Positions 1 to 13,400 of a stretch of DNA of 64,000 nucleotides are shown one piece after another (positions within the stretch are counted from its first letter, which is position 1; every line of letters starts with the position of its first letter). Under the pieces are notes generated by a model. The model worked only from the letters and a program-made list of their open reading frames with translations, was not told the origin of the DNA and did not search any database. The DNA comes from Glandiceps talaboti. Its lineage: Eukaryota > Hemichordata > Enteropneusta > Spengelidae. Both the position numbers and the translations under genes were made by a program. The stretch is taken from contig NC_135563.1 of assembly GCF_964340395.1 (NCBI RefSeq), positions 18,526,151 through 18,590,150 of the forward strand. Direction: 5' to 3'.

Positions 1-3000
1 GTTAACACAGTAATGATGATAGTGGGTAGGTAATTAAAGAAGGAACTCAGGTGCATGAGGGTTAGTCTCTTATAATTGACGTTCAAATTAACGTGGCAGG
101 CCGCTATTTCTCAACCGTATTTTCACCCTTTCTTCTCATGGTGATTTTCCAATATTTCTAAAATAATTTAATGAATGTTTTGGCAGCGTTGCTATAGTAT
201 TTGTAGACACGGAACAGTCATTGAAAAAAAAATGTTTGACCTCGCTTATCATGTGTGACAGAGTGATGGGTATTTGAAATGGTTACTCTGAAAGAAGAGG
301 CAATTCTGACTTAAGTCTATATAATGACATTGTCACAATGTAACTATTGCAATTAACAGGATGAAACCAGGCCTGTCAATTACGACAACACTCATTCGTA
401 TCGTCAGCCTCCTTATTTATTCAGCATAGGAGTGGCAAAGAGAATAGCCAAGTACTTTTCAGCAAGGTCACGTCAAATGAGTTTTTTCTCCTTTCTATAA
501 TTGTTTTTGCAAGAGCAATAAAACACATTCCTAGCTTTTCGCATATTATGGAATGAACATAAAAGTTTGTGAGAGGGACAAATTTTTTATGTGTGTAGGA
601 AACACCTGGGGTGCTGCAACGTGACTCCAGCTTGGTTCTGGTGAGTCGATCAGGAAAATGAAAACTGTCAGAATTGGTCTTCCAAAAACCAATGGTTATT
701 AGAAAGAAAATGGATGTTTGATGACAACTTCATGATAAGCGAGACTAGAAATAAAATTAAAAAATTAAAATTTAATGTGTTAGGTGATTGAAATGTGCTT
801 TCTATCTGATCTTGTTAATACGCTGTTTTTGTGTTGATGGTGGAGTAGTTGTCAGCCAGGCTGTACTTTATGTGTTTCCCCCCAGTATCAGCATGCCTGT
901 CTGCCCTTGGGATGATGAGAGCACTAATAAATCTCTACCACTGTGAATGACTTAAAGAACTAAAAAACCTGTCACTTCTCACTCAAATTAACTTAACCAG
1001 TTAAATGTGGAATCCTCACAACCAAAAAGAATAGAGGTTCTCGTTAGTTTTGGAGACAAGACAACAGAACTGTTCTCATGACTCGGAGAAGTTTTGTGAA
1101 ATGGCCATAAATTCTTGTTTTGAATGAACCATCAGAAGGCTTCAATTATTCTAAACATCACAAAAACACTTTGTTTCCAAAGATGTCAAGTTCTTGCTAA
1201 CTTTAAATACTGAACCTCAGTTTTTCCTCTTTTTCTGCACAGTACGTAAATTTCTTTATCCAAGTTTTACCGTAGTTACTGTAGTATAACCATGTTAACT
1301 GAATGTTGCCATGGTTACTGTAAATATTTCTGTGTGTACTGTAATTGTTTCCACAGTAAGTTTTGCTGTTACCATGACAACCAAAAGTATTGTCACCCAT
1401 TGGTATAAGAGGTGAACTTAAAAAGTAGCTAGACAAAAACAGAAAGTTACCCACATAAAAATGCATTGACTTATGCAAGTACATTCAAGAAAATAAAAAG
1501 GAATTACAGTTTATAGAGGACAGTAACATTTAATAGACTGGAAATGGGTCAGTTTATATGCGGGTCTCCATCTGTGAGTAAGAAAGGCAAAGCTGTCGCC
1601 TACATCATAAGCTATAAAAAAAATTTGCCAAGAATCTATTAAAGGGAATGGGAAATAATAGGTGAATGGGTCTGAACATGGGACAGGAATCATCACATTA
1701 TAGAAAAGTGGCAATTTATGACTTGCCTAATAGGGAGTGAATGTCAGGCTGCCAGTTTTCAACGTCCCTGATCTAAGCGTCATGCCGCAAATGTGGTGGA
1801 AAGTTTCCTATTAATATGGAAAGTACAAGCGTAACCCCGCGATCTATAAGGTGTGTGCAACGTAGTGTTCATCACAGAAATCAAATGAAAATAAGTCTGA
1901 TATGAGTCAAATGGGGTGTAAAGTTTGAAAAACCCGCAGATGATTTATTTTTTTGTCACCTGCTCATAGCAATGATACGTTGGTATAATCTTGAAAGGTA
2001 TTGTTTTTGGAATAAAGTTTGTATGGTAGACCGTCTGCGTATCATTGTTAGACTGATCATGTTTTTTGTTGTCCCGCTGGGAGAACCAAGGTAGAGTATA
2101 GAAAGTCACAAATACTAACAATAGTCTGCGATACGTATCACTGAATGTTGTCAGAAAAGCCAGTTAACTCGTTACGACTTTGTTAACTCTTCATCTCTCT
2201 ATGCAGGTGATGTTAGCATAGTCATTGCACATTCTATCGCATAAATTATTCTGCCAGTTTTGTACTTTCGATTTGAGGCTTTGTGAAAAAAGAAAGGGAC
2301 GGCTATAAATCATGGGAACAATTTACAGAGTCTGAACGAGGTAGACTGAATAACTTCAAGGATTATAGTCTTGTTAAAGGTGGGGAACGAGGAGGACCCA
2401 GAGACCAGAATTATAAAGTTTTTACTACTCTCTTATGTTGTGAGTGAAAGTAAAAAAGTCGTTGGACAACAATAACAGAGGTAGTTACAACTCAGCAGAC
2501 AGACATGACCATGAATAGGTTTTAGGGCAAATTAACATGTCAAAACCACCAAATTTATAACCTCTCATACCCTAAGCCTTACTGCCATCTTAAGCACTGT
2601 GCTAAAGAAATCCTCAAACTAAAAGAATTAAAGTATAGTGGTATGGTGTAAGAAGTTATGCTTTTGTCTACAGTGTTGTTCACTGGTTATGTAGGTATTT
2701 AAAATCTATTATAACTGGAAACTTTTCTGGGCTTAGAATTGGTTAAAAAATAAGTTGTGAATCGGTCAAAATGTTGTGAAGCTAATGATTGAAGAAACAT
2801 TTAGAATGTTGATATGACAGGACAAAATCATTGAAGTGTTGTTAAAATGAAAACAACCCTTTGTAAGGTGTTAACGTACTAAACGTGAATTTTCTCATAA
2901 ATTGATAAAAATTACCTTGACTATAAAGTGAAGTAAAGAATGTGAGCGAGAAGAACATCTTGAAACAGTGGCCAGTTCTGAGAGAGCAATTTTGAAGTGA

Positions 3001-4214
3001 GAGTAAACTTAGGTGGGAGGTGAACCACTTGAAGAGAATAATAGTGCTAGTAATTGTTGAAGGAAATGCAAAGAAAACGTTCAAGAAAAAAGTTAACCAA
3101 GTGTGGAAAAGGGCAGGTAGTCGAAGTGGGCTATGAAGCAGAAAGTGGAGTTAATGTTTGTATAATATAGAGTTAATAGGTTATGTAGATAGACTGGGTT
3201 TATTCATATAATACAAACATAAACAAACCAGCTTGTTTACTCTGCGTCCATATTGACCACACAATGAGAACGACACAGGTTAATTTCCAGTCAGGCCAAA
3301 ACATTAGGGAATGTGGACAGAATACTTCAGTTTCATTCACTGCAAATTAACTGCCCCCCTCTGGAATAGCACTCCCTCCCTGGAATTTTAGGCTTTACTC
3401 GACATTTTACAGTATTGCACAGATTTACCATGTGTGAAGTTTAGTAGTTGATTACTTTCACAACAGACTGTTTTCTCTCTATAGATTCAGTACAAACTAT
3501 TCACAATTTGGAATGAGATTTATGGGTTTATAAAGTATAGAATTATTTAATTTTTTTTGTTCCATATTTATATTTTTGTTACGAAATAATCAACAAAAAT
3601 CCTACTGTGTCATGCAAAAGCTTTGATAAACAAAGTCAAATAAAAGTCAATGAAACTAATTCTCTATTTTTGCAACTTTAAATTTCTGTTTTTCAAATTT
3701 TCTTTTTACAGCATGTCGGTTCATCTTTATTAGTAACATAACTATTAAATATTAAGTTTTTTGTACTGATATTTTGATCTTAGTCATACTGTGATTTCCT
3801 TTTGACCAATTTTCTATTTTGAAAACCTGAATTATTGTTTGAGAACTATTACCTTACTGTATTAGCAGAGAGGATAGCTTCTACTTTGATATTTTCAAAC
3901 ATTTGAGTTCAGCAATAAATGACGAGAACATTTTTTAGGACTTTTTCCATGCTGAAAATTTAATTTACTTTTTGTGAACACTCACAAGATTTCAAAAAAG
4001 AGGAAAAATCCTATAAACTCGTATATTTTCACATACTTCCAATTTGCAGTATTTGACTTTAAAAAATTAAAAAACATTTGTGAGTTTAATATTCAAGTTT
4101 AATTACTGTTGGCAAATTCATACACAAGCAGAAGGAAACTTCAAGCTTCATAATTTTATGTCTTCAATTTTAGACCTCTAACAAAGGATGGTAGCAAATT
4201 TTGAGAAATTTCCT

Positions 4215-4405
4215 GAGTTGTAAATTGAAGTTACCTTGTTAGAATTGTCACTCTAGATAATCTAAGCCTCTCAATTTCCATACACTTTAGAACTTTCCCT
4301 GAGTTGTAAATTGAAGTTTATCTTGTTACAACTCTCACACTAAAACATCCAAGCCTCTAAATTTCCATACACTTTACAACTTTCCCTGAGTTGTAAATTG
4401 AAGTT
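4215..4405. repeat. 86-bp imperfect tandem repeat
   Basis: The phrase GAGTTGTAAATTGAAGTT recurs at 4215, 4301 and 4388 (spacing 86 and 87), with CCAAGCCTCTAAATTTCCAT-like sequence between. There are two full copies and a partial third. Confidence 0.85.
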
Positions 4406-7400
4406 ACTGTCCAAAACCTCATTTGTGTATAGACTGCCATTTGTTTAGTTAGACATGCATGAGCTGGTAGAAGGTTAGGACACACAGTGTCAGATATATG
4501 CAGGCTTAGATAGCCTGTAAGTAAAGAATAGTTTAGAAATGAACAGCTTAGTTCTGCCATAGTGTTTGCTTGATCACAGGTGAATCAGTTTAATCCATCT
4601 GCAACGCTGTGTTGACTTCGTATCAGGTGGATAGGATGTACAACTCAATACTACATGTCTGGAATTTTGATTCCACATGCATGTACAATGAGTAAGAACT
4701 TGCTCTTTCTATTAAAGTCAAGATGTTTTTTTTTACAAAAGTTTAACATTTGGGTTCTGCTAGAGTAACGTAAAAGGATGAAAAGGGATTCATTTTGTTT
4801 CCAGCGCTGAAAATTTGTGCAAGGTTTCTAATCTCCAAGTTTGATGCCGTTTATTTTGTCATTTGTTGTGGATTTCAAATTCATTTATTGTTTGATTTTG
4901 ACTAGATTTTTATGTGATTGACAAGAACTTAAAGTGACCATTCTGAGTTTCAGATTTATTCCATTTTTTGTGTGTTTATGGGCATTATTATAAAAAAACA
5001 ATAATTTTTTATTGACAACACACTGTCTATAAACCCAAGGAGTATAGAATGTCCATTGACAAGAGAATACTTTCCCGCCAAATTTACTGACCAGAAATTT
5101 TTTAAAAAAGTAGACAATAAAATACTGATGTTCAAGACAAAACATCAAAAGTTGCACAAAAATGAACCGACTGTTAGAATCTCACTTTTTATGAATTTTG
5201 TAATTTCTAGGTTATATTTATATCATAACAAATAAATTCTTATCAAAATAAAGGTGTTAGAGTAGTAAAATTACTTAACATGAACACTTTTGTAAGTTAT
5301 CAGTATGATTAAATTGGGTTATAGCTAGCAGAATAAGGTGTCTGTTTTGTTGTCTCGCCTACCCAGTATAGTTCTAATCGCTACCTTGTAGATAAGGAAA
5401 TTACATTGATTAGAATGATCATTGGAGTCTGTGTCTTACGGCCACCACTCAAGATTTCACAAAGTATGTGCACTGGGACTTGTTGAGGATTTTTAGAGGC
5501 CAATTCCACTCTGTTCGAATGCTAATGTGTAGAAATCTTGCAATTATACGAAGCATTCACTGCCTATCGGCTGCGTGTTAGACAACCCCCTTAAGTGTTT
5601 AATTAAAAGTTTGAAAAGTCCTCTTTTCATAGGCAGTATGGAGGATTCATTTCCCCCCAAAGCTCAATACCAATTTGTATTGGAATAGCTAGAGGCCGTT
5701 ATCGATGTTGTACAATGTTATACCTTCATTGCAATTGTATAGTGTTCAGGAACGGCAGTCCCCTGTATCACATTAAACCGAAGCATCAATTTGAATTCTA
5801 AGATACTCATCTAAATAAGAAGATTTTTTACCCTGCAGCTATCCTTTTGGTTTTTTCGTATAGAATTTCCTATTGCTCCCACAACCACACTGTCTTTATC
5901 TGTTTGTACTTTTATTTTCTGTTATCGCTTCTTGTTTTTCCAAATTATAAACCAGATAACTCAGATCATGTGAAGATTTCATTTTTCAAAAAACATGAAA
6001 CCTTTTGGTTTTTTTATCTTTTTAGTGATGTCAGTGTTAACTTTAAATGTTGAATTTTTTTGTGATTTTATTTTCTGAATGGTTGCTTACTTTATTAGAA
6101 TCCTTAACACGTAAAGCACTGAAGTTTTTTATCTTTGGATGTGTTCAACTTTTTAAATTTCATTTTATATACAGCGGTTTCTTTCAAGTTTGGAATCTGA
6201 AACTTTAAATATTTAGTTTTAGCCTCGCAAATAAGTGTGAGAAAACTGTTCAGTAAAGAACAAAGTGTCTATTAATTACAATGTACCCATATCATCTACT
6301 TTTCCCAGAGTGTGTTACATAATCTGTCATTTTCTAGCCCTAATTAAGAAACAGTTTGTCCTTTTCCTTGATGAAAAAAACATGCATTAAAATTTTCTTT
6401 TGAATTATAGTAACTTGGAGGATCACAATCTCAGAATTGATCAAAAGAAAACAGGAATTATGAGCACTTCTTGATTAGAATAAATTACAGTAACCATTCT
6501 ACTTTTTGTTTGACTCAGACGATATATTAGCATTTGTAAGGTGTGAACAGTTATCAATAGTTCTGTGTATTAACTGTTTACCGACATACAGTCTGATACC
6601 AATAGCAGATTTATTCTAGGACAATGGTGCTGTGATTACAACTGTCAATGGCCAAGGAGGCGCTCACTGAAAACAAAAACAACGTTTGTTTTTCCTTTGT
6701 TTAACTCTGACGATTAACCACTTATCGTATCCCATTAAAGTGCTCAGATTGTTGTTTGGGAAACTTTTTCTCACCACTTTGTGGAAAAGCAGGGAAAGTT
6801 TAACAAAAAGGGAAAATTAACAAGTCCATCCGGTCTGGTTTGTATGAGAACTGCTGGTATTGTGAATGGTGGAAGCATAATAAGGGGATTAAAGTTCTTT
6901 TTCACAATAAGCCTTACGGAGTAGAGTGGCACAACTGGGGAAGTTATCAAGGAATTAAGAGAACTGTGTAGAGTCACAGATGGGCATGTGTTGAACAGTA
7001 GGAAGCAGTGTTTAGGAATGCCACAGGCATGTTCCGATAAGTGTGACAATATGAAAGAATATACGTAGAGGTTGCTGTCCTCAACGTTTTTTCGTTCTTG
7101 CGATCTCTTCATAATTGCAAATGCTACTTGCATCTCTTCCTGTTCTCTTTTATTTCAGCCCCGTTTTGTTTTAATACACTTCCCTTGTCGGTCTTTTGTC
7201 ACAAAGCTTCAATGATAAGTTTTCTTGTTCTCTTTGCCAAAAAAAAAGAAAGAAAAGACATGACTCTTTGAGGAATATTTTCTTGGTTGTCATAGTAACT
7301 AGAACTGAAGACGAGGCTGAAGATGTATATTTAGCTCCGTTGATAGGTTTTCAACAGATCAGAACATGTGTCTTACAGCAAGCCAGTCGGCAATGTTGAT

Positions 7401-10400
7401 GTTGTGTTTGTGGAGTAACAATATTATAATACTAGAATGCATTAATCCTTGTGCAGATTTATTACGGAGATTAGAAAAGTGCTCTTCTGTTGTAAAAAGA
7501 GTCGAGGAGGGCACGTCTTATCGTTCCTTTGTGTGTGAGCTGTAACACCGCCTTGACTTGAAATTTAATATACCAAGGGGTATGCTGTTGCCACAATGCT
7601 CAATACTCCAGTTAATTTGATTACCCAATTCCAGGCCGGCTCTCTTTGATTGCTGCAGCTCAAATGGCATAGCTGGAGCATGGAATGGTATTTTGTATGT
7701 ATCTTGTCTCATTGACTTGCATGCTAAAGCCCCAGAATGTCAAGGGCTCAAATTGAAGTCAGGTATTGTGGATTGATGGGGTCAAGGGTCAGTCGTCTCA
7801 AGTCAGGTTAGCTTATCCAGTGATATCTAATAGGACTAAGATAGGCGACTCAGGGAGAGTAAATTGGAAAATTAGTGAACTATTTGAAATTCATTGCCCA
7901 CTGCTACTGTTCTCAAAGCCCTCTAGCTTGGCTAATTTTATGTGATTTTGTACCTCTCTTTAATTCAGCTATTACAGGTGTACTGTTGTCAACAAATGTA
8001 CATGGTGGCAATATCTTCTCACTGTTGACATTTGAAACAGTCAAACTAAACCAAGGGTATTTGATGCCAAGTTTTCCAATGGTTAAACTTCTCTGATGAT
8101 ATTTGACTCTTGAACTTGAAAGCGTTGTTCACCAGAAGTCGATCGACATCTCAGTTTCACTAAGCTGAGGTGTCTTCCCTATATCTGCTTCCAAATCTAT
8201 GGATTTAATCCGTATGGTACCGGGAGACGTATATGAAGATGGGTTGGGAATCCTTACGGATAGAAGAAGGCATATAAAGATAAACAACGCCATGACATCA
8301 GTTTACTATAACATTGTGTATTACAACATACTGTACCAGTCAGGGTATGAATAGTAAATATGACATGCAGGGTCAAAGGTCAAATATTGACACCCAGTCA
8401 GCCTTCTTGCCACATTAAAAATACATGTGTATCCTAGAACACCAATAAATATAACTTAGTGGTTATTATGTTATATTTGATGAAGGAGAATCATATAAAA
8501 TTTATTTCACATTTCTATTCCCAAGGTCTTCAAAAATATCAGAACAAATGCTTTTTTTTTCAGTTAATCTTTGTAAGTATAACTTCTCAAGATTTCAGTG
8601 TTCAAAACAAAGACATTTGGTTTTGATAATCGCAAGAAAATAGAAGTAAAAATAATTTTGTAAAATAAACTACAACCTTTGTTAAAAATGATTCTTTTTA
8701 AGCCATGAAACCTTTGCTAAATTGTTTTGTTTATAATAACACAGTAAAAGTTTTTTTTGGGAAAGCAAAATTCTTATAACAAAAACTACAGCTTCTGGTT
8801 TGTCGGTTTTTTTACACCTTAAAAATGTGAAATGTTCAAGACAGAAAATAACAAAGAAATGCACCATTTATATCATTCAGCAATTTTTGTTACTCTGTAA
8901 TTTAATGATTGCGTCGATGTATTGTAAATCTGTTGAGGATTTCAACTTTACTAACAATTCAATTCTACTAGAAGTCTTAACCTGTTGTCAAACATACCTT
9001 CCCTGTGATAATCCAGAATCAACTGTTTGTCCCTACTGAAAACAAAATGATCTCTCTTTGAGACTAATTTGGTCAATATAGCTGTATTTAGTCGTTGTCT
9101 TCAGGGTGCTATACTTCTTTGGCGAATGAAAGTTTAATCTTGCAGTTGTCAAGGTTACAGCCTAAAGTCACGGCTTTGCAACCCTGTCAAGAGGGACAGT
9201 ATCTTGTATACAGGATGCACGACATTACTCGTAAGGTTGAGAGGATTTCAATTTTGTTCTGAAGGGTGAGAAAAGAGTTGAGTTTTTGCTGTTGAGGGCA
9301 AAAAGAGCACTGATTAGAAGTTACAGGGAGTGTAAAAAGGACGTCGAAGTAGATATGACTGCAAAGATGTTAGGTGCTGTGATTGACAATACCAGTGTTC
9401 TGACTGTGTTTGTGTTGTGGTAGCCTTCAATTACACACACCTTCTAAGTGCATGTTTATTCACAGTGACTGAGTCTTCAAATAAAAGCTATAGAGAACAA
9501 TTTCACTAGATTGGCACAAAAGACTGTTATTTTATGTCAATCAAACAGCGTAGTAGCCAAGTCTGTCTTGTTGATTTTGGCTAAAAGCTCTGGGTAAATG
9601 CAATCAGTGTGGTCAGATTTGACTGGGTCTCTGTTCTTTTTACATTTAACATTGTATGAACTTACTTCTCTGGACGCTAGCTTTTGTCTTGTGGGGCAAA
9701 TCAGGACACCCATCCACCAAGTTTTTGTTCACAAGTTTATTTTAGCAAAAGTGTGCTAAAATGTTATGGAAGTTAAACCATTGAGATAAGAATCAAGTAC
9801 CAATAGACTGTGTATTTGTTCATTGTCATTTTCTGTGTAGTTGATTTTGCTTCTCTGCTAAGTAAGCATTCGTAAATGAGTGGAGTCCAACAAGCAAATA
9901 GAGAAAGAATTCTCAGGTTTAGCTGGACCCGGTGAATGAATGAGTTGATGTTTTATACAATTAGGAGGGAAATATCAGTTTTCATAGGCATCCCCGTCAA
10001 TTTGTTTTTGATGGCTTATAATTGTGCCATTTCCGTACACTTTTACAGGGGCTTTTAAGATTGTTGACACTGAGGACACCCATAACACCAGGGAAAATGT
10101 AAACATTACAAGCAAAATGCCAACATGCTTAGAAAATCGTTGCCTGGAAATAAAATGGTGTTGATTTAAGGGTTGTTTCTGTGAGAGTATATTGAGAGTA
10201 CTTTTCAGTGTTTGAATTGTTTGGAAATTTAACAGTATTAGCGAACAGAAATTTTTTTTTAATGCTTTGTGTATGCAGCTTGCCAAATTATTTTCCTTTG
10301 GAATCATACAGTTGATCATTTTACAGGACTTTCTGACAAATTTTAAGGAAAATGATTTGAAAGATTTTGCAGTTGATATTGATAATGATAAAAAATTAGG

Positions 10401-13400
10401 AAAGGTATATTTTTCAAAAATTTTCAAAAATCAGTAGAATTTAGAAATGTGGTCTGTTTACTGTTGTAAAATTAAAGTTCAAGGGAAGACATTCACTTTT
10501 CTTAGCTTTCATTTGCAATTTTCAGAAAATAATTTCTACTTTCTCTTTTTTTTATTTTTCATTTTTGAGTAAAGTAATGCAGACTATTTGCTGTCAAGAC
10601 TTTTTCTACAAAGACTTTTTTTGTTAGATACTTTTTGCACAATATGAACCAAATTATTAAGTTTTATGCTATTTTTTGAAATGATTATATTCATAGTCTT
10701 TTGAAAAAAACTTGAATTATAAAATTGACTGAGTGATGCAATTCAGATAAGCGCAAACTTTGCGTTTGGAATTACTGTAAGTATTTCTTTTGACTATAAA
10801 TTGTATGGCTTTTCTGTGTTAACATTAGGTGAGGCTAAAATTTATGGAAAGTTTCATACAACAGGTTTTGATATTGTGAGGATCAATACAAGCATTGCCA
10901 ATTGACTAGAGTTTTCTTTTTTGAAAAAAAAATGCAATTAACTTGCCTTTTGGTGTGCATACTTGATATTCCCCAGGTAAATAATGTTAAGAATTGTGCA
11001 GAAAACCCTGCTACATGTCTTTATTACTATGAAAAAAGAGTCATCCCTGAATTACTCCTAGATTGAGTCCTGTCATTTGATCTCCTTTTTTGCCACATAA
11101 AAGCCTAGAAGAGTAAAACATTGGTGAAATCCCCTTCATCGGATAAAAACATGGAATTATTAGAATCTAAGAATCAATTGAGTAAGCCAAGCCATTGTGC
11201 CGGCATTATGAGGAAAACTTTCCAAGTTATTTTTTCTGTGGGATTAGTAAGGCTTGGTAAAGTAGTATCCAGGTGTGAAACGATTCTAAGTGGTCGTTCA
11301 ATGGTTAGATTGCTTTATGCTCAAAACAGCTTAATGTAGCCTGCCATCTCCATCCCTTTGATTTCATAATCTCCAGGTTTACTTTCCAATTTTGTTTTTA
11401 TTTCGGGATAAGCGGCTTTACAAAATTACGGCAGTACATCCATCTTCTTCCTCTACTAGTCCAGTGTTATGCTAATAATGGATTTTTCTTCACGGAAAAT
11501 TAATGTTTTATTGACTCTAAAATTAAAAGATTTAGCAGATATTATTATTCATTGTAAAGATGAATTGTTTAGTTGCTGTAATGTGCCAGTAGACTCAGAA
11601 AATGGAAAATCATTTTTGAAAATCTCCAGGGTAGTATAGTACCCATTGATCCTAATAGTAAATCGCCTACAATCAGAGATTTCGTAACAAGTTACATTAG
11701 TTACTTTAGATATTACACAAAATTATGAATAACTGTGCAGTACTTGTTGTATCACTTCTTGATGTCGTCTCTATCAGGTACATATTACCGCTGACCTCTC
11801 TCATATAACAAACCGAAAAAGATAAATGTCAAAGAAGGGAAAATTTACCACTATCGTTTAATCCGGGCTTATCTGTACGCGGAGTTCTCATAGAAATTGA
11901 GTTTCAAGTGGAATAAAAGCTAAGCATTAAATGGTAAACATTGATGTAGCTGATGGGGTTAGGTGAGTGTGTAGTTGATATGATAAATTATGATCGCTGT
12001 CCCGTTGATCGCTTTCCGTTTCATAAGACCCCCAAATAGGATCTTTTTAACACATACCTCAGAAAAAACTCAAAGGCGAAGTGAATGAATGTACCTGAAT
12101 AGGAAATGCCATATTTCATCGTTTCTGAAGTTATGATAATTTTCGAGATTAATTTTTCGGCTGATTTAATTCAGTATTGTGTAGCTTTTCAGTTGTGCGT
12201 GTTAATGGAAAGAATAGCTAATGTTGTGTTGACAATACAATCTAAGCAGTGTGAATGGGGTTTTGAGTAGTGGTAATATTACCGCCATGAAATATTGTCT
12301 TCTGTGAAAAACTCATCCCAAACTAGTTTATTTGTGAGTAGACATACAAATTGACCATTTCAAATTACATAAATTGTGATCATTGAAGTTGTTAAGGAAA
12401 ATGAGTAAACGGTGATTAAATCGACAATTGCGTTGGCACCATAGATGGTATATTATATGCGTCACGTCTACCCGTCTTCCAAAATGAGGCTTTCCATCAT
12501 CAGTACCAGTCATCAGAAATGTTTTTTGTGCACTTTCAGTGCTGCTCATAAAAAATTCAAAGTATGACTTATCTAGTCACAAAATACCATTAATATTGTT
12601 TAATAATTAATATGCATGGAAGTAATTAGCCCGTGGATCTTCTTTGATATGTAATGGACAAGCAAGAGGATTTTAAAGACTTCAACTCTGACTTATCTTA
12701 CAATCTCTTATTAAAAGTGAAATTGGTGCGTGTGTTCAGAAGACGCCATTACGCACTAAATGATTGCGTATCAATAATTAACCACGCTCACTAATGTAGC
12801 ATACAGTATTTGGCCTTTCACTTGCCAACCAAATGTCAGTCTGGATCTAAGGTTCAATTTTTCATAGGGTTCCATTATTCTATTAGTGATGCTGCTATAC
12901 TCGGCCTGTTGGCTGATTCCAACAGTGCCATATGCCATATACCTCACTGCAGTCTGTTGCTAGCCTCTCTATCCTGGCATGCACTTATTTTTTTTTGGCT
13001 AGCTTTGTCGTCTCTAATACAATTCCCAAGCCACTACCAATTCTCACATTAGGGTGTGCGAAATTTGCAAAGAAAATTTAGATCAAATTGAGTGAAAAGG
13101 CCGGAGTGTTATATCTTGCACACATTGCATGCAACACACAATTACATATGCTATAAGCGGATTGGGTTTTGAAATCCGTCTTTAGTAGATTGCCCGAGAT
13201 GGTATGAAATGAGGATATGGTCTTCCGTTTGTGTGTGTCAAAAGTAAACACGGCTCTGTCTGAATAATAACTGTATCATTTATCATTCTAACATCAGCAG
13301 AATAATATTGATAAAAGTATTACATTGTGAAACTCCATTAGAAATAGTGAAGATCCATTTTTTGTGTGCATTTTTTGTCATCATGTTCATATAATTGAAA

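Noticed and set aside
9975-10427. 150-codon minus-strand open frame
   Set aside because: Lys/Phe/Leu/Ser-rich composition expected from AT-rich DNA, no domain, no promoter or splice context, and it lies in a COE intron.
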